DNA of 64,000 nucleotides from Anaeramoeba ignava. Taxonomy: Eukaryota; Metamonada; Anaeramoebidae. Position numbers and translations under genes: made by a program. Positions 1-11,908 of this stretch are shown in pieces (within the stretch, counting starts at the first letter, position 1; every line of letters begins with the position of its first letter). Location of the stretch: assembly GCA_028826165.1 (NCBI GenBank), contig JAPDFW010000070.1:704501-768500 (forward strand), written 5' to 3'. The notes under the pieces are model-generated. The model ran no database searches, had not been told where the DNA came from, and worked only from the letters and a program-made list of their open reading frames with translations.

Positions 1-3000
1 AATTAAATCAAATACAAAAGTTTTCATAAAAAATTTTTTCAAAAAGAAAAAATGCTTTGAGTGAAATTTCTTCATTTGAAGTAAAATTAACCGCATGAAG
101 TAAAGAAGGAATGATCTGTAGATTTTTTATATTTTCTGTTAAATATATAAAAATTAATCATTTAAATTAAATCACTCCAAATTTTGATTTTGATTTTGAT
201 TTTGATTTTTTTTATTGAAAAAGAATAATATTTTTTACTGTTTGTTTGTGAAACAAGATCCAAAATTTCAATTCCTTTGTTTAAAATATCTTGATTTTTA
301 GGGAAAGTACTTATTGAGTTCATAATTACTTGAATTTTGGAAAAATCAAATTTTTTGACATAATCTAAAATTATTTATTATTTCTGATTAATTATTCTAA
401 AAATGTAAATAAAAAAAAATTTCAAATACCTTTTACTAATTTTAAATATTTTAGACAAACTGAGATTCCATCAGCATGAATATCTTCATTATTTGGAACC
501 ATAATCATTACTTGAATTATTGGTTGAATATTGTATTGTTCATTGGTTGTTTTCTTTTGTAAAATTAATAAAATAAGGAAAAAGTGGAATTTTGTTTTTG
601 ATTTAAAAAGAAAAAGAAAAAGAAAAGTACTTGATCTAATCATATTTTTGCAAGAAGAATCAAAAATTAATTTAAATTTTATATTAAATGAGAGAGTGTG
701 AGAGAAAGAAAAAAACTAAATTTTGGTTTGAAATTTACTATAAAGATCTATGAATGATTGAAACATTTGAAGACACCATTTCCTAGTTTGAAGATCAGTA
801 AAAAAATTGTTTAAAATTCTCATTATTACTTCAAAACCATTTAAGAGCACAATTTCTTTTTGATTTTCTATATTTTTTTTTATATTTAAAAAAATGAATG
901 AAAGAATTCAATATTTTTATTAAATTGGAAAATAATTTCTTTATTTTGGATACCTTGATTATTATTTGAGAGAAAATTCAAAGTGGAAATTCCAGTTTTT
1001 TGGATTTCTTTATTTGAAGGAAAAGTGTTTATAGCATTAATAATTATTTTGATTCCGCTATGTCTTCGAATTTCGTTTTGATTTTCTATATAAAATTTTT
1101 TAATTTCGCAAATGAGAAAAAATGGATTATTTTTTCTTTGTTTTTTTCTTAAATGAAAATTTTTAATTTTTAAATCTCAATCAAATACCGAAATTATTAG
1201 TAGATAATTTTCTTAAAGCTCTACATCCTTCAATTTGTAATTCATCCTGATTTGGAAAAGTATTCATTGATAGAATTATTTGTTCAATTACTTGGTTTGT
1301 TCCACTTGAATCAATACCTCCTTTTTTGATTTGAATTAATTTGATTTGATTTAATTTGATTTGAATTAATTTAATTTGAATTAATTTAATTTGAATTAAT
1401 TTAATTTGAATTAATTTAATTTGAATTAATTTAATTTGAATCATATATTTTTTGAATTAATTTGATTTGAATTAATTTAATTTGAATTAATTTGATTTGA
1501 TTTGAATTGATTTGATTTGAATTAATTTAATTTGAATTATATATTTTTTGAATTAATTTGATTTGAATTAATTTAATTTGAATTAATTTAATTTGAATTA
1601 ATTTAATTTGAATTAATTTAATTTGAATTATTTTGATTTGAATTATATATTTTTTGATTTGAATTAATTTAATTTGAATTATATATTTTTGATTTGAATT
1701 ATATATTTTTTGAATTATATATTTTTTGAATTAATTTGATTTGAATTAATTTAATTTGAATTTAATTTGAATTTAATTTGAATTATTTTGATTTGAATTA
1801 ATTTGATTTGAATTATATATTTTTTGGAAAGTAATTCCCAAATTATTTTTTAAAAGTAGAAGAGTTACTTATATTAAATGTATAAATGCCATGTAAAATT
1901 AAACAACCAGAATAATGAATTTCATAAATTTTTGGGAAATTCCCCATTATTGTAATTATTCTTTCAACTCCATGAAATTGATCAATAAGAGAAAGATTAT
2001 CTATTTATTTTTTTGTTAAATACAAAAAATAAATAATTCAGAATCAATCAATCAATCAATCAATAAATAAAAATGTTTTTGTTGTTATTTAAAATTACTG
2101 CGATGACTTTGGGAAATCCTTTCTAAAGTTTGGATAATAATAAGTTGGAAATTTTCATCATTTGGAAATGCTTTTGAAAGATTAAATAATAGTTCAATTC
2201 CTTGTAATGAACCAATGATAGTTTTACTCTCTTATTTTGTTTTGGGAAAAAAAAAAGAGTTAATAACTTTATCAAATAAAAAATAAGATTAATTTCTTTC
2301 AATTTGAGATTACCATTATCCTCACTTAAATTCTTTAAAATTTGAATACCCAAAAATTCAATTTCTTTGTTTGTAGAATTTTTCATTGTTTTAATAATTG
2401 TTTCAATTCCTTTATTAGCTCTAATTTGAACAGCATTATCTATTATTTTTGTTTTATCGAAATGATTTTGTTAGATCTCCAAAAGATAAATTACTATTAA
2501 TATCATTATAATGATATAAATAAAATACTCAAATTATCTTCTGAAATTTTCATTAAAGTTATGCATCCTTTAATTTGAATATCTTCTTCATTAGGAAAAT
2601 TATTCATTGTTTTGATTATTGATGGAATTCCTTTCGATTTCCGGATTTGATCTTTACTTTCTATTATTTCCATTCATTTATTTGAAAATATTTTTTTAAA
2701 TAAATCAAAATTATAATCAAAATCGAAAATAATATATTGTTATTATTAACCTTGATTTGGAAAAGGTAAATTTAATAAGAACTTTCCTCCTTGAAATTGA
2801 ATTTGAGAATTGCTTGGAAAAGTATCCATTGCTTTAATAATTGAATCAATCATATTGTCTTTATATCTAAATTGGGGATCTATTTTTAATTTTTAAATAA
2901 ATAAATAAATAACTAGCAATATAAAAGAATATAAAAGAATTTTTCACTTTGATTTTTTTCTGCAAATTTATTGAAAAAAAAACATCCATTTTCTTGAATA

Positions 3001-3446
3001 TCAACACTTAAAGGAAATAAAAGAAGCCATTTAACTATTTGATCAATATCAGATTCCAAATTGTTTTCTTGATCTAAATGAAAAAAAGCAAACATTTATT
3101 AAATTAAATTAAATTAAATTAAATTAAATTGAAAATCTTTTTTAATTTTACATTCACCATCTCTAAATTTTTGAAGAAAGTTTTTTGCTTCAATTTCTTC
3201 AGGATTATCTGTTTCTGTTTTGGGTGTTGTTCTTTGATTTGTAACTTCAATTTGATTTTGGATTTGGATTGTTTCTTGTTTTTCAAATTGATTGTCATAT
3301 TCTTTGATTGGTGAGATTTTTAATTTGTAAATTTCTTCTTCAATTTTTTCAAATCTGTTTTCAAATTTTTTATCAATTTGTTCAAACTTTTCTTCTAATT
3401 TTTGTAATTTTTCTTGTAAATCTCTTAAAGTAGTGTGGATATCCAT
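1..3446 (-). CDS. Armadillo/HEAT-type repeat protein, one repeat per exon (3' partial)
   Basis: The start codon is at 3446 (MDIHTT...). Exon 1 (3152-3446) encodes an N-terminal coiled coil rich in K/E/L heptads. Then come exons at 2948-3073, 2751-2879, 2529-2660, 2314-2439, 2099-2230, 1869-2000, 1189-1320, 954-1085, 739-867, about 430-553, about 225-347 and about 1-141. They are 126-132 nt, and nearly all introns interrupt the first base of a codon. Each exon encodes about 43 residues with the pattern G-I-x2-I-I-x2-M-x2-F-P-N-x3-IQ-x2-G-x3-L-x2-LS, as in 'FPNQDELQIEGCRAL' and 'FPNEEDIQIKGC'. This looks like an alpha-helical armadillo-type solenoid, probably a binding scaffold. Exon 11 (about 430-553) needs one base fewer to keep phase. 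The gene runs off the left edge, so any C-terminal effector domain is unseen. The repeat family is inferred from helical pattern, not from a search. Confidence 0.75.
1321..1868 (-). repeat. Tandem-repeat-filled intron of the armadillo-type gene
   Basis: A 548-bp intron between two 132-nt exons, in a gene whose other introns are mostly 60-100 bp. It is filled with variants of a 15-bp unit (AATTAATTTGATTTG on the + strand). On the sense (minus) strand the unit has almost no G. A low-complexity open frame of repeated IQIKLIQIKL lies here and is not a gene. Confidence 0.85.
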
Positions 3447-3559
3447 ATTTTTTTTTTTGAAAGAAAAAATGAAAAAAAATTTTGAAAAAGCAAAAAAAAT
3501 TTTTTGGAAAGAAAAGAGAAAAGCATTTAAAAATAATTTAAATTTAAATTTAAATCTAA

Positions 3560-4045
3560 TCAAATTTAAATCAATTTTAAATCAATTTTAAATCAATTTT
3601 AAATCAATTATAAATCAAATATAAATCTAAATATAAATCAATTATAAATCTAAATATAAATAAATTATAAATATAAATATAAATATAAATCTAATCTAAA
3701 TCTAAATCAAATATAAATCAAATATAAATCAAATATAAATCTAAATCAAATATAAATCAATTCTAAATTAAATATAAATCTAAATATAAATCTAAATATA
3801 AATCAATTTAAATATAAATATAAATCAAATATAAATCAATTATAAATCAAGTATAAATCAATTATAAATCAATTATAAATCAACTATAAATCAAATATAA
3901 ATCAAATATAAATCAATTATAAATCAATTATAAATCTAAATATAAATCTAAATATAAATCTAAATATAAATCTAAATATAAATCAAATATAAATCAATTA
4001 TAAATCAAATATAAATCAATTATAAATCAATTATAAATCAATTCT
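3560..4045. repeat. 11-bp tandem array (AAATATAAATC family) between divergent genes
   Basis: About 490 bp of degenerate 11-mers (AAATATAAATC, AATTATAAATC) fill the divergent intergenic region between the armadillo gene start (3446) and the kinase gene start (4198). The + strand is nearly free of G. The same 11-mer recurs at 18150-20355 and, inverted, at 14165-15930. No separate promoter motif is visible in it. Confidence 0.85.
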
Positions 4046-4197
4046 TGAAATAAATTTGTAAATGAAAAAAAAAGAGAACTTATTAAAAATAAATTTTTTT
4101 GTTAATTCCAAAAAATCATTTTTCTTTTTTTTTTTTCTTTTACTTTTCTTATTCTATTGTTTTTATTTTTGTTATTTTGATTGTTATTATTTTCGAA

Positions 4198-7100
4198 ATG
4201 GGAAATCGTTTATCACTTTTAGATAATTTTCAAAAAAGAAATTCTACAGTTTATGAATTATATTGGGATAAAAAAATTAATTTCAAAACAAAAGACAAAG
4301 TAAATTAAAAAAATTTTTTAATTGGTTTTTTTTTTATTAAAATAAAATAATCCCTCTTTCTTTTGCTTTTTATTTAGTTTGTAAAAAAATAATAATATAT
4401 TTTTTTTTAGATTTGAAAATGAATTCAAAAAATAAAATTTTTTCCTATTTTTTTTAAAAAGGGAACAACAATATTTCATATTGCTTGTCAAAATGGAGAC
4501 CTTGAGATTGTTAGAAAATTTATTGAAAATGGAGCATTAATTAATATTACTGACAAAGTTTGAAAAAAAAAGGAAAAAAAAAGGAAAAAAAAACAATTTA
4601 AAAAATTTTGGGTTTAAAAAGTGTGTAAATTATTTATTAAATATTATTACAATTAAAGATAATTATAATTATTATTATTATTATTATAATTAGAAAGATA
4701 CCCCTCTTCATTTAGCTTGTATAAAAGGTCATACTGAAATTGTAGAATTATTATTAAAATCTGGAGCAATTCCCAATTCTCCAAATAAAGTAATAAATAT
4801 TCAAAACAATTTTTTTCTTCTTTTTTTAATAAATTATTTTTTCAATTAATTTTAGTTTGTAATTAAATTGTTGTTTTTTTTTTTGGATTTTTTCAAATAT
4901 TAAATTTATTTTATTTTACCTTTCTTTTCAAAGGGAATGACTCCTCTTCATTGCGCTACTTGGAGTAAACATTCTAAAGTAGTTAATTTATTATTAGAAC
5001 ATCTTGAAGATATTGATCATCTAAATAATGTATAATTTATTAAAAAAAAAGAAGAAAAATTTTTTCCAAATTTTTTTGAATAAATTTATTAAAATGGAAA
5101 AAAAAATTGCTTTTTTTAATTGGATTATTAAAATAATAGTTGGTAAATTTACATAGAAAAGTTAGAATTTTTTTTTTAATTTCTTTCTTTCTTTTTATTC
5201 ATTTTTTATTAAAGAAAAATACTGCTTTACAAATTGCATCTTGGAATGGAGATCATAAAATTACAGAAGTTCTTGTTAGAAAAATTAAAAATATCAATAA
5301 TCAAAATAAAGTAATTTACAAATACATAAGAAAAATAGATCTTATTATACTTTTATTATAAAATAGGATGTAAAGAATTTTTTTAGAAATAATATTTTGA
5401 GATCATAATTGAAATTTGTTTTTTTCTTTGAAATTTTAGGGAAATTCTGCCATTCATCTTGCTTTATATTCTTCAAGTCCTAAATGCGTAGAATTAATTT
5501 TATCAACTAATTGTTCTTCAAATCAACCCAATAATGTATTTTTTATTTTAAATTTTAATTTTAATTTTAATTTATTTTAAATTTTAATTTTAAGGAAGTA
5601 AAATTTTATTAAATAAATTTCTTCTTAGATTTTGAACTAAATTTTTTTTTTTAAAAGAATATTTACCCATTACATTTGGCAGCACAAAAAGGATTTTCTA
5701 AACTTATTGATAAATTAATTTTAAATGGTTCTTATATTGATTCTGTAGATAATGTATTTTAATTAAGTCTAAAAAAAATAATGATTTATTTTGAAAAAAT
5801 TTAAATGGATATTTTTTAGGAAGTAATAATTTTATTAAAAGAAAAAGAAAATTGTTTTCTTATTTTTTGTCATGTTTATTAAATTTCAATTTAGAATCAA
5901 ACTGCTTTACATTTTGCTTGTGAAAAAGGATATTTAAAATGTGTTAAAAAATTAATTTCACATAAAGCAAATGTTAATCATCTGAATAATGTATATTTAA
6001 GAAAAAAAAAGTTTAGCAGAAAATTAAATTTAACAATTGAAATCAAAATTTAAGTCTGTAAAAAAAATATATTAGTTTTGATTTCAAAATATTTTATATA
6101 AATTTATTCTTTTTTTTTTTTGATTAATTTATTGATTTAAAAAAAAAAGAAACAAACACCATTAGAAGTTACCATTTTAAATGGTTTTACAGCTATTGTT
6201 TCTGAGTTATTAAATAATGGTGCTGAAGTTAACGTTCAACATACTGTAAATTATTCTCTTTTCTTTAAAAAAAAATAATCAAATTTATTATTTATTTATT
6301 TATTTATTTATTAGGGATCATATCCTCTTCATTTAGCATGCAATAAAGGAAATATTGAAGTAATTGAATTACTTCTTAAAAGAAATGCAGATATTACTTG
6401 TGTCGATAATGTAATTTCCAGTTTAAATGAAATGAAATATTTTGGTTCAATTAAAAAAGAAGAAAAAAAAAATTTTTTTTTTAGGAAGTAAAATGACACT
6501 TTTTTTTTGTTGTTTTTAGAAATGAATCCTGTTTTTTTTTTTAAATTTTTTTTTTTCATAATTTAAATCAGGGAAATACTCCTCTTCATATTGCTAGTAA
6601 AAATGGGCATTCACAAATATTAGAATATTTAATAAAGCAAAGTACTTCCGTTGATCCAAAAAATAAAGTGATTTTATTATTGAAAAAAAAAAAGAAAAAA
6701 AGAAAAAATTATTCATTTCATTTCTAAATAACATTTTTTATTTACTTTTCTTAATCTTGTTTGGTTTTGGTTTGTTTTAAATTAAGATGGTTTGAATTAT
6801 TTATTAAGATTTGACAAGATTTAAATGAAAATTTAATTGGAATTTTTGATTTATAGGGTTTAACACCTCTTCATGTTGCTTGTCTTCATGGAAGACTCCA
6901 ATGTGTATCTGGATTATTATCAGGAGGAGCAGATTTGAATATAACTTGTGAAGTATGCGATATATATTTATAAATTATAAGAAAAATATTTAATATTTGT
7001 TTTTGATAGTTTGTAAACAATTAAAATTTTGATAAACAGTTTTCCTTTTTTGAAAATTAATTATTATTTGGAACAGAATGTAATTAATTCATTATTTATT

Positions 7101-8569
7101 GAAATGAAATTATTAAAAATTACTTGAAATTTAGTCTGTAAATTTAAATTTTATGAAAGAAAACTTGAAAAAAAAAAAGGATTAAATTTTTTTTTAAAAT
7201 TAGAAAGTAAAAATTTTTGAAGAAAAAAGAAGAACTTAATGGTTTAGATTTATTTTTTTTTTTGAATTTAAAATAGCAAGCAAAACCAGTAGAAATTGCA
7301 GATAAAAAAGAATATAGCGAAATTGTGAGATTGATACATGCTTTCGAGAATAGACATATAATCGGAAATAAATTACAAAAGTATTCATCAGCAAAACCCA
7401 AAATCAAGGAGAACATTGAGAAAATAGGAAGAATGTCTAGTTTAGTTTCACTGAATGAACTTTGGGATTGGAAGAAAGATTATATTGAAAAACAACAGGA
7501 AATAAAAGAAAAACAAGAAAAAGAAAGACAGGAAAAAGAGGAAAAAGAAAAAGAAAGACAGGAAAAAGAAAAACAAGAAATGAAGAAGAAGCAGAAGGAA
7601 AAACTTGAGCTCAGACACTTCTCGATGCAGGATATAATGACTCTTTATGGAGAAGATATGAATATTGGAATGAATAAAAATGAAGAAATTGATGAAAAAT
7701 CGAAGAGAATCACAAAATTTCTTGAGGAAACATTCAAGGATGTTTTGATTGAAGAAAACGAAATCAAACTCGGAAGATCTCTTGGACAGGGAATGTATGG
7801 AGTAGTGAGATATGGGACTTGGAAAAAAACAGAAGTGGCGATCACTATATTTAAACTACAAGAATTAAAAGCAGATGAATTGAACAAGTTTATCGACAAA
7901 GTGAAACTGAATTATAAAATCAATAATGTCAATATTACCAAGTTTTATGGAGTTGTTGTGAAATATCCAGAGTTTTGGCATGTCTCCCAATATTACACAA
8001 AGGGAAGTTTGTTCCGCATGATTTATTTTGACCATAAAGAATATACCTTGATGGAAAAGATCAAGATGGTTCTCGAAATTGCGCAAGGCATTTATTATCT
8101 CCACTCAAAAAATATTATCCATCAAGTTATTCGAAGCAAAAATATTTTGATCGACAGAAACGGACGAACAAAAATAGGGAATTTTGGGATGCTAACATTT
8201 TACAGAGCCTCAAGAGAAGGCTTCTTAAATTCTGTTGGTCAGCCCTATTGGCTTGCTCCCGAAATTCTTCAGACACAGGATTTCTCTTTTTCCGCTGATA
8301 TATTCTCCTTTGGAATGCTTTTGTATGAAATTTCAACTATGAAACTTCCTTATGGAAACGATAGTCCTTTTCAAGTCATCTCAAATATTATAAATGGTGT
8401 TCGTCCTCAAATTCTTCCTGATAATCCCTTTAAAGATATTATCGCTTCTTGTTGGGATTTCGATCCCCAAAAAAGACCAACAATTAAACAAGTTCTTTCA
8501 TCTCTTTTAGTGTTGCAAACAAAATTGAAAAATCAAAATCATGAAGAAATTCATTTTGATGTTAATTGA
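4198..8569 (+). CDS. Ankyrin-repeat TKL-type pseudokinase
   Basis: Start chosen at 4198 (MGNRLS), which also matches an N-myristoylation signal (Gly2, Ser6). Exons: 4198-4299, then eleven exons of exactly 96 nt (4462-4557, 4694-4789, 4934-5029, 5215-5310, 5440-5535, 5658-5753, 5895-5990, 6150-6245, 6315-6410, 6572-6667, 6857-6952), all phase 0 and each encoding one 32-residue ankyrin repeat (TPLHLA...G...IVE.LL..GA). The last exon, 7277-8569, holds a K/E-rich coiled coil and a tyrosine-kinase-like domain; the product is about 816 residues. The glycine loop (GQGMYGVV) is present, but the beta-3 lysine is Thr (VAIT), the alpha-C Glu is Lys (FIDKV), HRD reads HQV and DFG reads NFG. Catalysis is therefore unlikely. 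A membrane-tethered scaffold or allosteric signalling role is inference. Confidence 0.88.
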
Positions 8570-8714
8570 TTGATCTAAATCAAATTGGATAATTTTAAAA
8601 ATCTTTTTTTTAATTTGAAAAATTTTTTTTTATTGAACTATTTGACTTTTTTTTTTCATTTTTTGAATACGAAAAAATAATAATAATAATAATAATAAAA
8701 ATCAAAATCAATCT

Positions 8715-10502
8715 TCATTTATTCTTTTTCTTTTTGTTTTTTTTGTATAAATCCTCGTCTTCTTGTCGTTTATTGTATTCTATGTAAAGCAATGAAAATA
8801 AATTTGGATTTGCTTGATTTAGTTGAAAATAATCCATTCCTCTTTCTATTTCTTTGAGCATTTCTTTTGTAATTTGGATTCTTTTTTTGATTTGATTTGT
8901 ATAAATCCAGTATTCCAAAATTTCAAAAGATTCATCACTTAATTCGCTGTAATCATTGACTTTATTTGATTTATCTTCTGTTACGGATAAGAACATTCCT
9001 CTGTACAATTCACTTCTTGCTGATAATATAATTTTGGGGAATTTGACTGATTTTTCTTTTCTTTGGATAATGAAGTCTTTTTCGTTTTCGTTGGAATTCA
9101 AATACATTCTTTTCATTGATTGAATTAGGCTTTCTTTATTCAGGAATTCTTTCGTTTCCTGATATAATTTTGTGTTGATTATTGGATTGTTTGAATAAAT
9201 CATTTCGAATATTTGATTTGCTTCTTGGATGGATTTTTGCGAAACAAACTCTTCAAATTTTGCAAGAAAACCTTCTTTGATTCTGTACTGCAAGATTAAT
9301 TTGTGAGCTTCAATATTTTCACCGTTGATTGTTTTGAATGAAATGTCGCAAAACTCTTTTCTTTTGAATAATTGAATCAAATCTTCTTCAAGACTGGAAA
9401 TCAGGGGATAATAGAGAATGGAGTTAAACTGACCGCAGTAGATATTGTAGTTGAAGATATCATATGATAATTCGGGAAGTTTGATTTGGATAAATTTTGG
9501 ATAAAATTTTCTTTTTGGAAGACCTAATTGTCCATCGCGATTGCTTCCGTATCCGATAAGGTTTCCTTTTGAGGTCAAAATCAAAATGTGATAAAATCCA
9601 ACATAGAAATCAAAAATGCTATCATTTTTTAATGCATTGATTTTGACTTCTGAGAATTCAGTCTTTGTTGGCTGCTTCTTGATTCCTTTTATTTCATGAG
9701 AACCTGATGAGTAAAGTGTTCTTATTCCCGACTCTTTGTTTTCAATGAGAATTAGCGAATAGTAATGATCCAGATGAATATTGATGATTTTGCCTTTTGG
9801 GATATTTTGGATCGGCATTGGTTTTCTTACATATGATTCTTTTGCCTTTATTTCTCCCAATCCAAGTTGTCCGTTAAAACTCAATCCACAACCAAATATT
9901 TCTTGATTTGAATCGAGAAGAAAAACTGAATTGGAGAAAATTCCTGAATAAATTTTGGTAACATTTTGCATCATCAATACTGGTTTTTCTGCTTTTTTCA
10001 GTGTTTTAGAATCAAGACCGAGTTGACATTTTTCATTTGAACCAAAACCATAAGCATTTTGATTTGAGGTTAATAAATAAATTGAGGATCTTCCACTAGT
10101 AAAGTCAATAATTTTCCTATCGTTTGAATCCTCAATCAAAGAACTTATTTCAATGAAAGTATCTTCATGTTTGGGAGAGTAATGGTAATTTCTTATGAAA
10201 ACATCACCATCTTGTGATAAAAGAATTTCCTTTTCAAAACTAAGCAATATTTTTTTGATTTTTGGTAGTTTTAATTTTTGAGTTGAGCCATTAATAAACT
10301 CCAAAACTTCTCCATTTGCAAAAAGAATGCTTGATATTTTTTCATCTGAAGAAACTTGTTTTATTGGTTGTTCTTGTATTTTTAAAGTGACAAGTTGATG
10401 AGGTTTTAATGTTCTGGATGGATCAGAAGAATAAGACGATAAGAAAGGATTTCTTCCAAAAAACCAAACATTATTTCGGTCTTCTCTTGAATAAAACAAC
10501 AT
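8715..10502 (-). CDS. RCC1-repeat / BTB domain protein
   Basis: A single uninterrupted 595-residue frame with start at 10502. Residues about 1-350 carry RCC1-like blades with the family signature G-x-N-x3-QLGL ('FGSNEKCQLGL', 'NGQLGLGE', 'GYGSNRDGQLGLP'), expected to fold as a beta-propeller. The C-terminal part has BTB/POZ features: 'CDISFKTINGENIEAHKLIL', then a second BTB-like stretch 'SELYRGMFLS...DYSELSDESFEILEYWIYTN'. The architecture resembles RCBTB-type proteins, which may act as cullin-3 substrate adaptors; that role is inferred. It has no introns and a higher GC content than its neighbours. A frameshifted paralogue lies at 62748-64000. It is convergent with the pseudokinase gene, with only 145 bp between the two stop codons. 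Confidence 0.9.
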   Translation of the reverse strand: MLFYSREDRNNVWFFGRNPFLSSYSSDPSRTLKPHQLVTLKIQEQPIKQVSSDEKISSILFANGEVLEFINGSTQKLKLPKIKKILLSFEKEILLSQDGDVFIRNYHYSPKHEDTFIEISSLIEDSNDRKIIDFTSGRSSIYLLTSNQNAYGFGSNEKCQLGLDSKTLKKAEKPVLMMQNVTKIYSGIFSNSVFLLDSNQEIFGCGLSFNGQLGLGEIKAKESYVRKPMPIQNIPKGKIINIHLDHYYSLILIENKESGIRTLYSSGSHEIKGIKKQPTKTEFSEVKINALKNDSIFDFYVGFYHILILTSKGNLIGYGSNRDGQLGLPKRKFYPKFIQIKLPELSYDIFNYNIYCGQFNSILYYPLISSLEEDLIQLFKRKEFCDISFKTINGENIEAHKLILQYRIKEGFLAKFEEFVSQKSIQEANQIFEMIYSNNPIINTKLYQETKEFLNKESLIQSMKRMYLNSNENEKDFIIQRKEKSVKFPKIILSARSELYRGMFLSVTEDKSNKVNDYSELSDESFEILEYWIYTNQIKKRIQITKEMLKEIERGMDYFQLNQANPNLFSLLYIEYNKRQEDEDLYKKNKKKKNK

Positions 10503-10634
10503 TTTTTAAGAAAAATGAAAAAAGAAATTTTGTGAAATTTTTTTGAAATTTTCTTGATCCAAAAAAAAAAAACAAAAATAATAATAAAATATTTTTCATC
10601 TATAAATTGTTTGTTTTATTTAATTTAATTTAAT

Positions 10635-11689
10635 TTAATTTAATTTAAATTCTTGAGAATTTCCAATCAAAATATTTTGAGAATCAGAAACACCGATGAT
10701 CAAATCTGCGAAAATATCAAAACTATTTATAGCCAAAGGTTGAGTAAAAAGAGAAGAAGAAAAAATTTGAAGGGAATTATTGTGTTTATTAAGGGTTGAG
10801 CGGTTGAAATCCAAGCGATCCAATGAGCCATCTTCGGAACAAGAAAAAAGAAAATTTGAATAAATAGGATGGAACATAAGATTCCAAATAGCCGAACTGT
10901 GAATCCTAGAAACGATCGGCTCAAGTGATTCGAATCTCATATCCCAAACACTTATTGATCCGTCGGCCGAACCGACAACTATCTGGTCTGGGTTTGTTGG
11001 ATGCAATGCCAAAGAATAATTACTTGAGAGATTTCTTTTATTCAAAAAGATTTTATTTGGTTTTTGATTTTTGTCCCGAATGTCAAATAGCTTGATATGA
11101 GGTGCTATCCCAATTGTGATAATGGAAGCGTTGTTGAAGAATTTAAGTCTTGTGATAGACGAGGCTGATGCTGCGAACTTGACTTGTGTTTTTGTTGTTC
11201 GATTGAGAAAATGTGCACATTCCCATCGTCTCCAGCCGCGGAAATGAGTTGTTGGGAAAAGGATTCGATATCAATGGAATTAATGGGCAATTTGGAGAGT
11301 TTGTATTCTTGGATTTTTTCCACTCTTTGGTTGTTTGGGGTTGATTTATTGTGGAGATTTTCAATATGATATAAAGTAACATTTCCGTTAGAAGAAGTTA
11401 ATAAAAAAGGATTCAATTGAGGACGTTGATTTATATTTTCCATGTTGTTCAACGAGGAATAAGGATAAGTCACAATCGAATTGACATTTCCGTTGTGAGA
11501 TATTGTGTGTGTTTGTGATATATGCGGATCATCATACATGTCAGGGTTTTCAAGTGTATAAAATGTTAGTGTATTTTCTGTTTCTCCCCAACTCCCAATT
11601 ACAAAATCAATTGAATTGTTTGTTTCTTCATCTCTTGTTAAAAATTTAATAGATCTTAATTTACTTCCTGTTATAAATAATTTCTTCAT
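10635..11689 (-). CDS. NUP43: Nucleoporin Nup43 (WD40), one frameshift
   Basis: WD40 beta-propeller protein of the Y-shaped (Nup107-160) nuclear pore subcomplex. The start is at 11689 (MKKLFITGSK). Recognisable landmarks shared with Nup43: near the N-terminus 'VIGSWGETENTLTFYTLEN' (animal Nup43 has a GSWDNEEN-type motif), and near the C-terminus 'GSADGSISVWDMR' and 'LFSCSEDGSL'. The frame breaks inside an A5 run on the sense strand (T run at 11189-11193). Adding one A joins '...HIFSIEQQK' to a strand ending 'SITRLKFFNNASIITIG' and then 'KLFDIRD', giving about 351 residues, close to the usual size. Because the two halves align well on either side of a homopolymer, a miscounted base is more likely than a dead gene. 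There are no introns. Confidence 0.82.
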
Positions 11690-11908
11690 TATTTTTAATT
11701 TCTATTTAAGAAAAAAAATGAAAAAAATGAAAAAAATAAAAAAATTAAAATTTTGAAAAAAAAAAATCTTTATTAATTTGTCTAAAAAATTTGTTTTTTG
11801 AAATTTAAAAAAAGGAAAAAATGGATTAAAGAAAGAAGAAGGAAATTTGATTGAAATCTTTTTGTTTTTTTTTTTTAAAAGGAAATAAAAGAGAAAAATT
11901 GAATGAAT

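Noticed and set aside
3129-3314. 61-residue hydrophobic frame on the + strand
   Set aside because: Opposite exon 1 of the armadillo gene; an antisense artefact.
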